From Providencia vermicola (GTDB lineage Bacteria; Pseudomonadota; Gammaproteobacteria; Enterobacterales; Enterobacteriaceae), in contig NZ_JAGSPI010000001.1 in assembly GCF_020381325.1 (NCBI RefSeq), forward strand, positions 434,001 to 498,000: 64,000 nt of DNA, in the 5' to 3' direction. Below the pieces are notes generated by a model, which ran no database searches, was not told where the DNA came from, and was given only the letters and a program-made list of their open reading frames with translations. Below, piece by piece: positions 43,732-52,727 of this stretch. Every line of letters begins with the position of its first letter. Within the stretch, counting starts at the first letter, position 1. A program made the position numbers and the translations under genes.

Positions 43732-44577
43732 ATGCATGAATTTCCATTGGTGATTTTCACCTTATTTATGCAAGCATCAGTAGGCTGCTTGGTTGTTTCG
43801 TTGCTGTGCTATTGTCGTATCCTCGAAGAAAATGAAAAAAAGCAACTTATTAAAAAGCCCGTAGTTGCGAGTTTTATTTTAGGATGCGTAGGGTTATTGG
43901 GCTCGTTGTTCCATATGGGTAATCCATTACACATGTTTTACACCATGGTTCATGTTTCTAGTTCTTGGATGAGCCGTGAAGTATGGGCAACTGCGATTTA
44001 CATGGCATTGTTATTTTTGAGTACAGCCTTGTTATTACTCAAAAATAAAGCGAATAATGCATTATTAGTTCTCAGCGCTATCGCGGGCTTGGTGTATATG
44101 TATGCCATGTCGGCGCTGTACGCAAACACGCTCTTTAACTTGTGGGGTGGCTTATTTACTTACGCCAGTTTCTTTGGGGCTGTATTGCTGGTGGGTGGCG
44201 TTATCGCGGCTTCACTGCTAGTAGGTTCCTTGCGTGCTTTAGGTAAAGAAGATCAACTGAAACGCGTGGTGAAAACCACATTAGGCGTGGGTGTGGTCGG
44301 TATTTTATTGATGCTACTCGGTGCATTATCATTACTGAGCAATATTGGTGAGCCGATTTATATGGGTATGACCCCTCGTGAATTGCCAGAAGGTTTGCTT
44401 AGCCTGAGCATTGCCCGTGTGGCATTGATTGCAGTAGGAGTCGTATTTGTTGGGCGTTTATTGTGTCAAAAATCAAGCCAGTCAACGAATGCAACGTTTG
44501 TCATGTCATTTGCTGCGTTATGTATTTTTGCTGGTGAAGGTGTGGGGCGCATCGTGTTTTTCTCTCTCGGAGGTTAA
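43732..44577 (+). CDS. DmsC-type membrane anchor subunit
   Basis: The protein has 281 residues with eight membrane segments. It begins MHEFPLVIFTLFMQASVGCLV, characteristic of DmsC, which anchors the complex in the inner membrane and oxidises menaquinol. The B-C gap is 11 bp with AAGGAG upstream. The operon ends here and is followed by a chain of hairpins. Confidence 0.93.
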   Translation: MHEFPLVIFTLFMQASVGCLVVSLLCYCRILEENEKKQLIKKPVVASFILGCVGLLGSLFHMGNPLHMFYTMVHVSSSWMSREVWATAIYMALLFLSTALLLLKNKANNALLVLSAIAGLVYMYAMSALYANTLFNLWGGLFTYASFFGAVLLVGGVIAASLLVGSLRALGKEDQLKRVVKTTLGVGVVGILLMLLGALSLLSNIGEPIYMGMTPRELPEGLLSLSIARVALIAVGVVFVGRLLCQKSSQSTNATFVMSFAALCIFAGEGVGRIVFFSLGG

Positions 44578-44596
44578 TTTTAACTCTTGAGTTATT

Positions 44597-44790
44597 TGAA
44601 ATCCGAAGGTAACCCCTTCGGATGGAGGTTGTTGACAAAGCAGGATAAAAGCGTGGTTTTTCCTGCTTTGTATTATCAGCCGAAAATCAATAAATTGATT
44701 TTCCTAATTTATTTTCAAAACCTATCCAACCTGCAGCCAAACCTAATTGGTTTGTCAGCAGTCTGAAATCCGAAGGTAACCCCTTCGGAT
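44597..44790. repeat. Array of hairpins with a perfect 27-bp direct repeat
   Basis: Two identical 27-base copies lie at 44597-44623 and 44764-44790; each contains ATCCGAAGG-TAAC-CCCTTCGGAT and folds alone. Between them are ACAAAGCAGG/CCTGCTTTGT (44635-44671), GAAAATCAAT/ATTGATTTTC (44682-44703) and CAAACC/GGTTTG within CTGC/GCAG (44731-44761). Five independent hairpins in 200 bp are unusual. Only the last copy is followed by a T-run and can be a full terminator. Confidence 0.8.
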
Positions 44791-44795
44791 TTTTA
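44764..44795 (+). terminator. Terminator of the molybdoenzyme operon
   Basis: The second copy of the 27-bp repeat folds as ATCCGAAGG with CCCTTCGGAT and is followed by TTTTT. It is the last hairpin of the array after the DmsC-type gene. Confidence 0.85.
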
Positions 44796-44897
44796 TTTGT
44801 CTTTTTTTTAGCCTAAAAAAGAATAATGGCTAATAATTTAATTGGTTAGATGTTTTTGTTATAAAAAAAAGAGTAAATCTGATTGATTATTACTAAT

Positions 44898-44916
44898 GAT
44901 TATAATTATCATTATT
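44898..44916 (+). promoter_or_regulatory. Fur box of the FecA-like receptor gene
   Basis: GATTATAATTATCATTATT matches the Fur consensus at 15 of 19 positions by eye. It lies 31 bp before the receptor start. Confidence 0.85.
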
Positions 44917-44947
44917 GATCTTAATCTTCTTTCTTAACTCGCCTTTT

Positions 44948-47071
44948 ATGAACTTGAAAACTCACAAACTACTTTTGCCATTGGCAATTTCTGCTTCATT
45001 GATTTCTCACTATGCTTTTGCGGCTGATAACGCTAAAAATGACCAAATCACCGTCACGGGTAACTGGCTTGAAAATACCGAAGACAGCGAAGTGGTGTTT
45101 AACCACCCAGGTGCGCGAACCGTTAAAACACAGCAACAAATTAAAGAAACGGGCAGTGAAACCATTGCGGATGCGTTAAAAGGTATCCCTGGTGTTCAAG
45201 TACGTGAAAGCAATGGAACTGGGGGAAGTGATGTCTCATTAAATGTGGGGGTGCGTGGTTTAACATCACGCTTGTCACCACGTTCTACTATTTTGCTTGA
45301 TGGGATGCCATTGGCGGCAGCGCCTTATGGTCAGCCACAGCTCTCTATGTCACCACTTTCGTTAGGCAGTATTGAATCTATCGATGTGATCCGCGGTGGC
45401 GCTTCTGTGCGTTATGGGCCGCAAAACGTGGGGGGAGTGATTAACTTTGTGACCAAACCCATTCCAAAAGAGTTTGGTGGCGGGGTTGCGGTGCAAACTC
45501 AAGGGGCGAAAACAGGTGGTTTAAAAACCTTAGTGGATGCCTCTTTAGGTGGCTCTAAAGCTGATGATTCAGCGGGTGCCATGATCTTATATTCGGGTTT
45601 ACACGGGCAGGGTTATCGCAAAAGCAATGATAATACAGATATTGATGATTTTATGTTGAAAACCCGTTATGCCATCACGGATAACGACGAGCTATTAGCG
45701 AATTTTCACTATTATCACGCGATGTCTGGGATGCCAGGTGGGTTAACCCAAGCACAATATAATGCAGACCCATTCCAATCAACGCGGCCTTATGACCGTT
45801 TTGAAGGGAATCGCCAAGATATGTCATTGAAATATAAACATGAAGAAGATGACAAACAATTCGAATTAATGACGTGGTTTAGCAAAAGCTACCGTGGTAG
45901 CTATATTGAAAGCGACCATAAAGACAAAGCCAACGAGAGACGTTTGGTTTCTTACCCGCGGCACTATACTGCGTATGCCATTGAGCCAAGTTATTCACAA
46001 TTGTTCCGTTTCGATAATATGTCCCATGAAGTGACCGTCGGCTACCGTTATTTAAATGAAACGGCGGATGAAAAAGCCTATCGCTCAAATTGGTATCAAG
46101 CTGGCACACAAAACACACGTCCAAGCACCAATGACTACTACCAGCACACCTCGGGCGGAACGGAAGCACATGCGATTTACCTTGATGACACCATTGATGT
46201 CGGTAACTGGACTATCATTCCAGGTATTCGCTACGAAAACATCAATATTCACTTAAACGACAGTTTTAAAAATCAAAACCGCAGCAAGCGTTACAGTGAG
46301 CCACTTCCTGCACTGGCGGTGATTTACCACATTGATGATGAGTGGAAATTATTTGCCAATGCCAGCACCTCATTTGGTAGCTTGCAGTACTTCCAATTGA
46401 ATACGAAAGGGGTTGGTAATTCACCGGCTAACGGGTTAAGCGCAGAAAAAGCCCATAACTACGAAGTGGGTACGAAATACGACAATACAGCACTCTCTTT
46501 AGAAGCGACATTGTTCTATATCGATTTCGACGATCAACTTCTTTATGTTGAGAATACAACGGGTTGGACTAATTTAGGGGCAACGACTCATCAAGGTGTT
46601 GAGTTAGCGGCAAGGTACAACTTAGCGGATCTCACGGATGCCCTTGATGGTGTGAGTGTGTATAGCACCTACACCTATACCAAGGCGGTCAGTAAGAAAG
46701 GGGATTTTGCGCATAAAGACTTACCGTTCTATTCACGCCAAGTGATCACCGCAGGTAGCCGTTATGAAACAGGTAATTGGGTATGGAACCTGAATACCTA
46801 TGCGCAATCTACTCAGGAATCACCAGGAACAACAAATCATTATGTCACAGAACCAAGTGCAGATGGCCGATATGGCACAATACCCGGTTATATGGTGTGG
46901 GATGCGCGTGGGGAATACCACTTTGGTAAAAGTTTGTCTGATTTAACGTTATCGGCTGGCATTAAAAACTTATTTGATCAAACCTATTTTACTCGCTCGA
47001 CAGATAACAACTATGGGATCTACGTTGGGCAGCCAAGGACATATTATGTTCAAGCATCGGTGAAATTTTAG
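44948..47071 (+). CDS. FecA-like TonB-dependent siderophore receptor
   Basis: I start it at ATG 44948 (MNLKTHKLLLPLAISASL), giving 707 residues with a normal signal peptide. A TonB box (DQITVTG) follows, then the plug (ETIADALKGIPGVQVRES, DVIRGGASVRYGPQNVGG) and a 22-strand barrel ending in VQASVKF. It resembles the ferric dicitrate receptor FecA but lacks the extra N-terminal signalling domain, so it should not itself drive a sigma factor. A Fur box lies 31 bp upstream. A binding-protein gene follows after 15 bp. Confidence 0.9.
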   Translation: MNLKTHKLLLPLAISASLISHYAFAADNAKNDQITVTGNWLENTEDSEVVFNHPGARTVKTQQQIKETGSETIADALKGIPGVQVRESNGTGGSDVSLNVGVRGLTSRLSPRSTILLDGMPLAAAPYGQPQLSMSPLSLGSIESIDVIRGGASVRYGPQNVGGVINFVTKPIPKEFGGGVAVQTQGAKTGGLKTLVDASLGGSKADDSAGAMILYSGLHGQGYRKSNDNTDIDDFMLKTRYAITDNDELLANFHYYHAMSGMPGGLTQAQYNADPFQSTRPYDRFEGNRQDMSLKYKHEEDDKQFELMTWFSKSYRGSYIESDHKDKANERRLVSYPRHYTAYAIEPSYSQLFRFDNMSHEVTVGYRYLNETADEKAYRSNWYQAGTQNTRPSTNDYYQHTSGGTEAHAIYLDDTIDVGNWTIIPGIRYENINIHLNDSFKNQNRSKRYSEPLPALAVIYHIDDEWKLFANASTSFGSLQYFQLNTKGVGNSPANGLSAEKAHNYEVGTKYDNTALSLEATLFYIDFDDQLLYVENTTGWTNLGATTHQGVELAARYNLADLTDALDGVSVYSTYTYTKAVSKKGDFAHKDLPFYSRQVITAGSRYETGNWVWNLNTYAQSTQESPGTTNHYVTEPSADGRYGTIPGYMVWDARGEYHFGKSLSDLTLSAGIKNLFDQTYFTRSTDNNYGIYVGQPRTYYVQASVKF

Positions 47072-47086
47072 TTAAGATAAGGCAGG

Positions 47087-48229
47087 ATGATGATAGGTCG
47101 ATTTATCAATAAATATTGCTTATTTGGAGTACTTAGTGTGTTCTGTGCAGCGACGAGTTTCGCTGCACCCATGACAGTAACTGATATCGCGGGGCGGGAG
47201 GTTACCGTCAATGCCCCCGTTTCACGGGTGATGTTGGCGGATAGCCGTGTGCTGGTGGCATTGAATATATTGCATCCACAAAGCCCATTAAAAGGGATTA
47301 TTGCTTGGGACGACGCACTGATCAAAAAAGCACCCGACTTGAGTACTGCATACAGTAAAAAGTTTCCTGAATTGATCAAAATCCCTGTTTTCCCAAACCC
47401 TTACACGACCGATTTTAGTGTTGAAAAGGCTTTGGTGGCTCAACCAGACTTACTGATTTTTGATATCGGTTTGAAAAGTAAGTTAACAGAAAGTGGCACA
47501 CTCTCGTTACTGGAAAAAAGCGGCTTGCCTGTGATTTTTATCGATTTTCGCCAATACCCGCTGAAAAATACCATGCCGAGCATGGCGTTATTAGGCAAAG
47601 TGTTTGGTGAGGAACAACAAGCAGAGGCATTTAACCAGTTTTACCAACAAAGGTTGGATTTGATCCGCAGTAAAGTGGCAACACTCGATAAAAGCCAACG
47701 CCCAAGTGTGTTTATTGAAAGGGCTGCGGGGATTTCAGGTGAAGATTACTGCTGTAAAACCTTTGGCAATGGTAATTTTGGTGAGTTTGTTGAAACGGCA
47801 GGGGGAAATAATCTCGGTTCACAGTGGTTCAGTACTGGAATGGGGGGGGAAATTAACGAAGAGCAGTTAATTCACAGTAATCCTGACTATTATTTAATGA
47901 CTGCCGCGGATTGGGATAGCACACGTAAAGGTAGCGCTTCAGTGCCTTTAGGGTATACAGGCGATAAAGCCAAATCGCAGGCTAGGCTAATCAAGCTGAT
48001 GGAACGCCCTAAACTCCGCTCTTTAGCGGCATATCAAAACAAGCAGGTTTTGGCGTTATACCAGCAATATTATGATACGCCGTTTAATATTATTGCGGTG
48101 GAAGCGATAGCGAAGTTTCTTCATCCCAATTTATTTGCCGAACTTGACCCACAAGCGGATAGCGATTATCTGCACAAAACCTTCACGGCATTAGACGGGG
48201 ATGGTGTGTTCTGGGTTAAAGCGCAGTAA
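47087..48229 (+). CDS. Periplasmic iron/siderophore-binding protein (ABC type)
   Basis: The protein has 380 residues, with a signal peptide (YCLFGVLSVFCAATSFAAP) and then the helical-backbone binding-protein fold (VTDIAGREVTV, PDLLIFDIG, PVIFIDFRQYP, EDYCCKTFGNGNFGEFVETAGGNN, LIHSNPDYYLMTAADW). It is 15 bp after the FecA-like gene and probably shares its Fur promoter. No permease or ATPase genes follow, so it must work with a transporter coded elsewhere. The ligand is unknown; a ferric chelate is the likeliest. Confidence 0.88.
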   Translation: MMIGRFINKYCLFGVLSVFCAATSFAAPMTVTDIAGREVTVNAPVSRVMLADSRVLVALNILHPQSPLKGIIAWDDALIKKAPDLSTAYSKKFPELIKIPVFPNPYTTDFSVEKALVAQPDLLIFDIGLKSKLTESGTLSLLEKSGLPVIFIDFRQYPLKNTMPSMALLGKVFGEEQQAEAFNQFYQQRLDLIRSKVATLDKSQRPSVFIERAAGISGEDYCCKTFGNGNFGEFVETAGGNNLGSQWFSTGMGGEINEEQLIHSNPDYYLMTAADWDSTRKGSASVPLGYTGDKAKSQARLIKLMERPKLRSLAAYQNKQVLALYQQYYDTPFNIIAVEAIAKFLHPNLFAELDPQADSDYLHKTFTALDGDGVFWVKAQ

Positions 48230-48302
48230 AAACATGGCTTCTTCATTGGCCTGCTTTAGCAATTAAGCAGGCCAATATCTTAATCGTACCTATCGAAAGT
48301 GA

Positions 48303-50123
48303 TTACGCTTTCTTAACGACGGGTAATACAACCTTCGATGGGTATCTCTTTGAAATATGAATACTGTTTTGTGCTACTTTCCATGTTCTATCCCCTGCGA
48401 TAGTTTCACCTGTATTGGTGTTGAAATCGTATTTGGGAAAATTACTACTGGAAATATCTAACCGAATACGGTGCCCTTTCACAAAACGGTTAGCGCAAGC
48501 AAAGGGTTTAATTTTAATTTCGACAACTTCATTCGGGTTTAACAAGGTTTTTTGCTCATACCCCTGATGAAAACGGCAGCGGAAGATCCCATCGGTAATA
48601 TTCATCGCATAACCTTGCGGGTAATCTTCACTAGGTGGATAAACATCAATTAATTTAGCTGTAAAATCCGTATCTAAGGCATCACTGCTGATCCATAAAG
48701 ACACTTCAATATCACCCGCCAAACAAATATCATCTTGTAAAATGTCGGTTTCAAAAACTAAAACGTCAGGGCGCGCGGAAAGCGGCAGGTTATTTTGTTG
48801 ACTACCAAAAAAATCAGGCAGTTCACGTTGATCGAACGCACCCCCCCAAAAGATAGGCTGGCCTGATGTTAATGCACCGCCAATAGTTGGAACAGGGTAC
48901 TTAGGGTCATAACAATAAGATATTGTTGCTTGTTTGGGGCACTCTTCACGCTGAAGTGACTGATTTCCCCATAGGAAAAAAGGTGTCTTTTCCATATTGG
49001 GGAGTGGCCATTGTTGATGGTGAACCCACTCACCACCATGTTCTAAACGCCCCTCGGGATTGCGTTTACCGCTACCACCCCCCATCATGAAAAAAGTAAT
49101 GTCTTGCTGCGGCTTTGGTGGGTTAAGGCCTTTTAAATGCGTGTTGAACCAAACTAAGCGGCAGGCTAACCAATCTTCACTGACATTGTTTTCAAAAGCG
49201 GCAACTTCACCAAATTCAGCGTCACCGCTGTGGGTAATATTGCGGTCCCCATGTAGCCAAGGCCCCATGATTAATTTTTGTGGTGATTGCTTGGTTGTGA
49301 CAAATGCATGGTAGTTATCTAATGTTGAGCTAACATAAGCGTCATACCAACTGGACATAAATAGCACGGGGATATCGGGGATTTGGTCGTAGTAGCCCTC
49401 AGCATAAATGCCTATTTTTTTCCAATAATCGGTAAAACACTCTTCCTCCCATTGCTCGAACAAATAAGATTCATATTCAGGCACATGTTTTAGTAATGTG
49501 TGCCCTTGGTGCCATGGCATAGCCGTAAACCAATCATGAATATTTTCTTGTGCTAAAGCAGCTGAAACGTCAGGGGATTGTTGAGCGAGTGGGCTTAGTT
49601 TTGCTTGTTTATACGCCCAAGTGGCTTGCTTGAGCTCAAAGGCTCCCCCTTGACGAATACCGCATTGAAATGCATTGGCAAAGCCCCCAGAATCGAGCAC
49701 CATGGTAGATAAGCCTGGTGGATTCAAACAGGCCATGGCTAATTGTGTATGGGCTGCATAAGAAAGCCCCATAGAACCGATTTTTCCGTTACACCAAGGC
49801 TGTGCCATAATCCATTGGAGTGTATCGAAACCATCTTCTGCCTCATTAATATATTTGGTGAATTTACCTTCAGACTCATAACGACCGCGGCAGTCTTGAT
49901 AAATAACAATAAAGCCTGCATTGGTGAAATAGCACGCCATCTCTTGACGCGTTATTTGGTGGCCAGTGACCGTTTTTTCAGAACGAGAAGGGGCTGTTTT
50001 GTCATAAGGTGTGCGCTCGATAATGACGGGGTAAGGGAAATTATCGGCGTCTTGCGGAAAATAGACATCCGTTGATAGGGCTACACCATCACGCATAACG
50101 ATGCGGAAATTCTTCATATCCAT
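48303..50123 (-). CDS. CocE/NonD-family serine hydrolase
   Basis: The protein has 606 residues and the X-Pro dipeptidyl-peptidase (S15)/CocE layout. An alpha/beta hydrolase core has the nucleophile serine in GSMGLSYAAHTQLA (G-x-S-Y), then a helical cap and a C-terminal jelly-roll domain (DLDISSSNFPKYDFNTNTGE). It hydrolyses esters, amides or X-Pro peptides. It has no signal peptide and is expected in the cytoplasm. The transporter gene lies four bases upstream, so it probably acts on the imported compound. Confidence 0.88.
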   Translation of the reverse strand: MDMKNFRIVMRDGVALSTDVYFPQDADNFPYPVIIERTPYDKTAPSRSEKTVTGHQITRQEMACYFTNAGFIVIYQDCRGRYESEGKFTKYINEAEDGFDTLQWIMAQPWCNGKIGSMGLSYAAHTQLAMACLNPPGLSTMVLDSGGFANAFQCGIRQGGAFELKQATWAYKQAKLSPLAQQSPDVSAALAQENIHDWFTAMPWHQGHTLLKHVPEYESYLFEQWEEECFTDYWKKIGIYAEGYYDQIPDIPVLFMSSWYDAYVSSTLDNYHAFVTTKQSPQKLIMGPWLHGDRNITHSGDAEFGEVAAFENNVSEDWLACRLVWFNTHLKGLNPPKPQQDITFFMMGGGSGKRNPEGRLEHGGEWVHHQQWPLPNMEKTPFFLWGNQSLQREECPKQATISYCYDPKYPVPTIGGALTSGQPIFWGGAFDQRELPDFFGSQQNNLPLSARPDVLVFETDILQDDICLAGDIEVSLWISSDALDTDFTAKLIDVYPPSEDYPQGYAMNITDGIFRCRFHQGYEQKTLLNPNEVVEIKIKPFACANRFVKGHRIRLDISSSNFPKYDFNTNTGETIAGDRTWKVAQNSIHISKRYPSKVVLPVVKKA

Positions 50124-50127
50124 ATGG

Positions 50128-51537
50128 TTAATATCCTGTGCTGACTGCGATGGTTAGTAAGCCGATACCGACAGCCATAAAAATTAAAAAGAGTGGGAAA
50201 ATATATTTTGCCCATGTGGTCCAACTGACACCTGCAGTCGCTAAAAAGATCAGCAATCCGCTGGACGTCGGCGTGATCATATTAGTCAGCCCATTCCCCA
50301 TTAAGAAAGCAAAAACAGTCGTTTGCGGGGAAACACCTGAAATCTCACCTACGGGGCCTAATATTGGCATAGTGACAGCAGCTTGACCTGAGGTGGATGG
50401 GATGGCGACATCTAATAATAATTGAGAAATAAACATACTGTATGAGGAAACATAAGCCCCATGGTTACCCACTAAGCCAACCAGTTGGTGAATTATCGTA
50501 TCCAAAATTTTGCCTTGGGAAAGAATAATTTCAACTGCCGTTGCGAGCCCAATAAGTACGCCAGCAATCAGCACTTTTTTCATCCCGCTAACGAAAGCAT
50601 CCGCTGCTGCGCTGGCCGTTAGGCCACTGCAAAAAGTTAAAACGACGCTTAGAAACAAATAATAAGCGGATAAATCATTATTCTTCCAGTGCCAGCGATT
50701 AGATGCATAGACTAAAAAAGCCACGCCAATGGCTAAAATAATTAACATTAACTTATGGCGGCCTGTCAGCACGCTTGACTGGCTATTTTCTTCAACAACA
50801 TAGCGAGTTAATGTTGTTTTACGGATGCTGTAAAAGACAAATAAAATTCCTAAACTGATAAAAATAAAGTAGGCGGCAACACGCATGCTTAAACCGCTGA
50901 ATACAGGTAGTCCCACCAGTGGTTGAGCAATCGATAATGCATAAGGGTTAGTAATTGACGCGAGGTAACCAACCTTAACGGCGATAGCAACAATTGCGAG
51001 GCCGATAAGCTCATTAAGCCCAACACGTTTCATCAGGGCAATGACCATCGGGATCACCAAAAGGTACTCTTTGGCTAACCCCATAAAGGTACTTCCCATC
51101 GAGAAAACAATCATTAAAAAAGGAATTAATAAGTAAATATTCCCCCGAGTGACATGCAATAGCCTTCCAAGCCCTGATTCGATAGCCCCTGTTTTATTCA
51201 GAATGCCAAACATTCCACCAATAAATAGCACCATATAAATAAGGGGGGATTGCTTAATAATCCCTTCAGGGATGGCTTTAAATAGCTGAATTAAGCTGAC
51301 GGGAGCTGCTTCATTTTCAGCAGGTTTTGCGGTTCCTAAGACTTGCTCAAAGTTCACTTCTTTGGAAATTGTCTGATAAGAGTCAGGAATGACTTTTTTA
51401 CCATCGCGTTCATATTGCCCAGACTCAACAAAATAGGTCATTAAAAAGGCAATAATCACAATGGTTAACATAACTAAAACAGGATTCATCTGCCAACCTG
51501 GCGATGCATTTTGCTTGAGGGTTTGTGTTGGTTGCAT
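50128..51537 (-). CDS. YfcC-family (C4-dicarboxylate anaerobic carrier-like) transporter
   Basis: The protein has 469 residues with about 12 membrane helices. Motifs such as PLIYMVLFIGGMFGILNKTGAIE, VFSMGSTFMGLAKEYL, LASITNPYALSIAQPL and PSTSGQAAVTMPILGPVGE are typical of the YfcC/DcuC-like transporters, some of which carry amino acids or peptides. It lies between the IclR regulator and the hydrolase, in the order regulator, transporter, hydrolase. Confidence 0.88.
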   Translation of the reverse strand: MQPTQTLKQNASPGWQMNPVLVMLTIVIIAFLMTYFVESGQYERDGKKVIPDSYQTISKEVNFEQVLGTAKPAENEAAPVSLIQLFKAIPEGIIKQSPLIYMVLFIGGMFGILNKTGAIESGLGRLLHVTRGNIYLLIPFLMIVFSMGSTFMGLAKEYLLVIPMVIALMKRVGLNELIGLAIVAIAVKVGYLASITNPYALSIAQPLVGLPVFSGLSMRVAAYFIFISLGILFVFYSIRKTTLTRYVVEENSQSSVLTGRHKLMLIILAIGVAFLVYASNRWHWKNNDLSAYYLFLSVVLTFCSGLTASAAADAFVSGMKKVLIAGVLIGLATAVEIILSQGKILDTIIHQLVGLVGNHGAYVSSYSMFISQLLLDVAIPSTSGQAAVTMPILGPVGEISGVSPQTTVFAFLMGNGLTNMITPTSSGLLIFLATAGVSWTTWAKYIFPLFLIFMAVGIGLLTIAVSTGY

Positions 51538-51558
51538 GGTGTAGTCTCTTTTATTGTA

Positions 51559-52287
51559 TTAATTATTAGGGATATAACCGAGTTGCCTCGAGATACGTAG
51601 AGCAGACTGAAGAAGTTGCTCCGTCATTTCTTTTTCTTTGTCATCAGAAAAACGGCTAAGGGGGAGGCTGATACTGAGTGCTGCAATACAATCCCCATTT
51701 TGCGTAAAAATTGGCGCAGCGATTGCACCAATTCCTGCAGTCAACTCCCCGCGAGTAATGGCGAAGCCTCGAGTATGTATATCTGCCAATGTTTGGATAA
51801 GAGAGGGGTTTTTCGCGGTAAAATGGGATTGCACATCTAAAGGTGAATAGGCAAGCAAGACTCGCCCTGATGCACCAGAGCCGAGGGCACGACGGTTGCC
51901 TGCTTCACTACGGACTTGAAGCGATTGTCCTGAAGGCTTATGTAAAACCTGAAGGACATCGTCGTTATCACATATACGCAATTGAATGTTTTCATCGAAG
52001 CGTTGGCGCAGCCGTTCTGCTTCAATGTCAGCCACTTGGATATAGTCAATTTGTTGACGTGCACAATTCCCTAAACTTAACAATTGATGGCCTAAATGAT
52101 AAGTAACGGGATTATCATTTTTTTGTACAAAATGGCGGTTTTCTAAAGTGCAGAGCAAGCGGTAAACCTTCGATTTATTCATACCCGATAAACGGGAGAG
52201 TTCGCTTAGCCCAAGGTTATTTTTCTCACCTAATAACATTAGGAGCAAAAGGGCGTCATCAACAGCCGTCACAATATTGTCTTTCAT
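51559..52287 (-). CDS. IclR-family transcriptional regulator
   Basis: The protein has 242 residues. An N-terminal winged helix (SELSRLSGMNKSKVYRLLCTLENRHFV) is joined to the IclR ligand-binding domain (SGASGRVLLAYSP, RGFAITRGELTAGIGAIAAPIF). It is the first gene of the operon and probably controls the operon and itself through tandem palindromes at 52300-52326. The effector is unknown. A Gfo/Idh/MocA-family gene begins beyond the 440-bp divergent region and might share control. Confidence 0.92.
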   Translation of the reverse strand: MKDNIVTAVDDALLLLMLLGEKNNLGLSELSRLSGMNKSKVYRLLCTLENRHFVQKNDNPVTYHLGHQLLSLGNCARQQIDYIQVADIEAERLRQRFDENIQLRICDNDDVLQVLHKPSGQSLQVRSEAGNRRALGSGASGRVLLAYSPLDVQSHFTAKNPSLIQTLADIHTRGFAITRGELTAGIGAIAAPIFTQNGDCIAALSISLPLSRFSDDKEKEMTEQLLQSALRISRQLGYIPNN

Positions 52288-52299
52288 GCCAACCTCGAT

Positions 52300-52326
52300 C
52301 GGTTTATACAGTAAACCACTGGTTTA
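52300..52326. promoter_or_regulatory. Overlapping palindromes, likely IclR-type operator
   Basis: GGTTTA-TACAG-TAAACC (52300-52316) and TAAACCA-C-TGGTTTA (52312-52326) overlap, so the half-site GGTTTA is read three times in alternating direction. They begin 13 bp upstream of the IclR gene start, an autoregulatory position. Confidence 0.65.
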
Positions 52327-52727
52327 TTTAAAAAAATTAGCATGGGGAATAACAAAAAATGATTCAAGAGAGTTGTTAATAAATTGTGAGGTAAGTTGGG
52401 GTTTTTAAAATAGAAGATGCGTAAAAATTAGGAGGGATAACTATTTATTTTTAAATAAAACAATTAGTTATCTTAATTTTAAACACTTGGGTGATTTAAG
52501 GGCGATTCGCTCAAATAAAATAGGATTGATGCCAAAATAGCCCCGAAATATCAATTATCTGGTTTGCCTAGTAAAATTGATCATAACACCCGCGATAATC
52601 AAAACGACCCCGATTAATCGTAAACAAAAGTAAGACTGATAGAAGGTGAGTATTCATTGATTGTCTGCTCATGTCTTGTTATTAATGAACAAATTAAAAC
52701 TGATTTTATTCGCGATAGGTAACGTAA
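52327..52727. other. Intergenic region with a possible transporter remnant
   Basis: This AT-rich stretch should hold the divergent promoters. On the minus strand 52653-52555 encodes a frame, open in this window only, that reads LRLIGVVLIIAGVMIN near its end, like the last helix of a small multidrug-resistance or EamA transporter. No start or upstream part remains, so it looks like a gene remnant. I see no RNA gene. Confidence 0.4.
52555..52653 (-). pseudogene. Possible remnant of an SMR/EamA-type transporter gene
   Basis: Thirty-two codons on the minus strand end in TAA at 52555. They read LRLIGVVLIIAGVMIN then FTRQTR, which resembles the C-terminal helix of small multidrug-resistance or EamA transporters. 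A stop lies in frame just upstream, and no other part of such a gene is visible. Chance is possible for so short a run. Confidence 0.35.
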
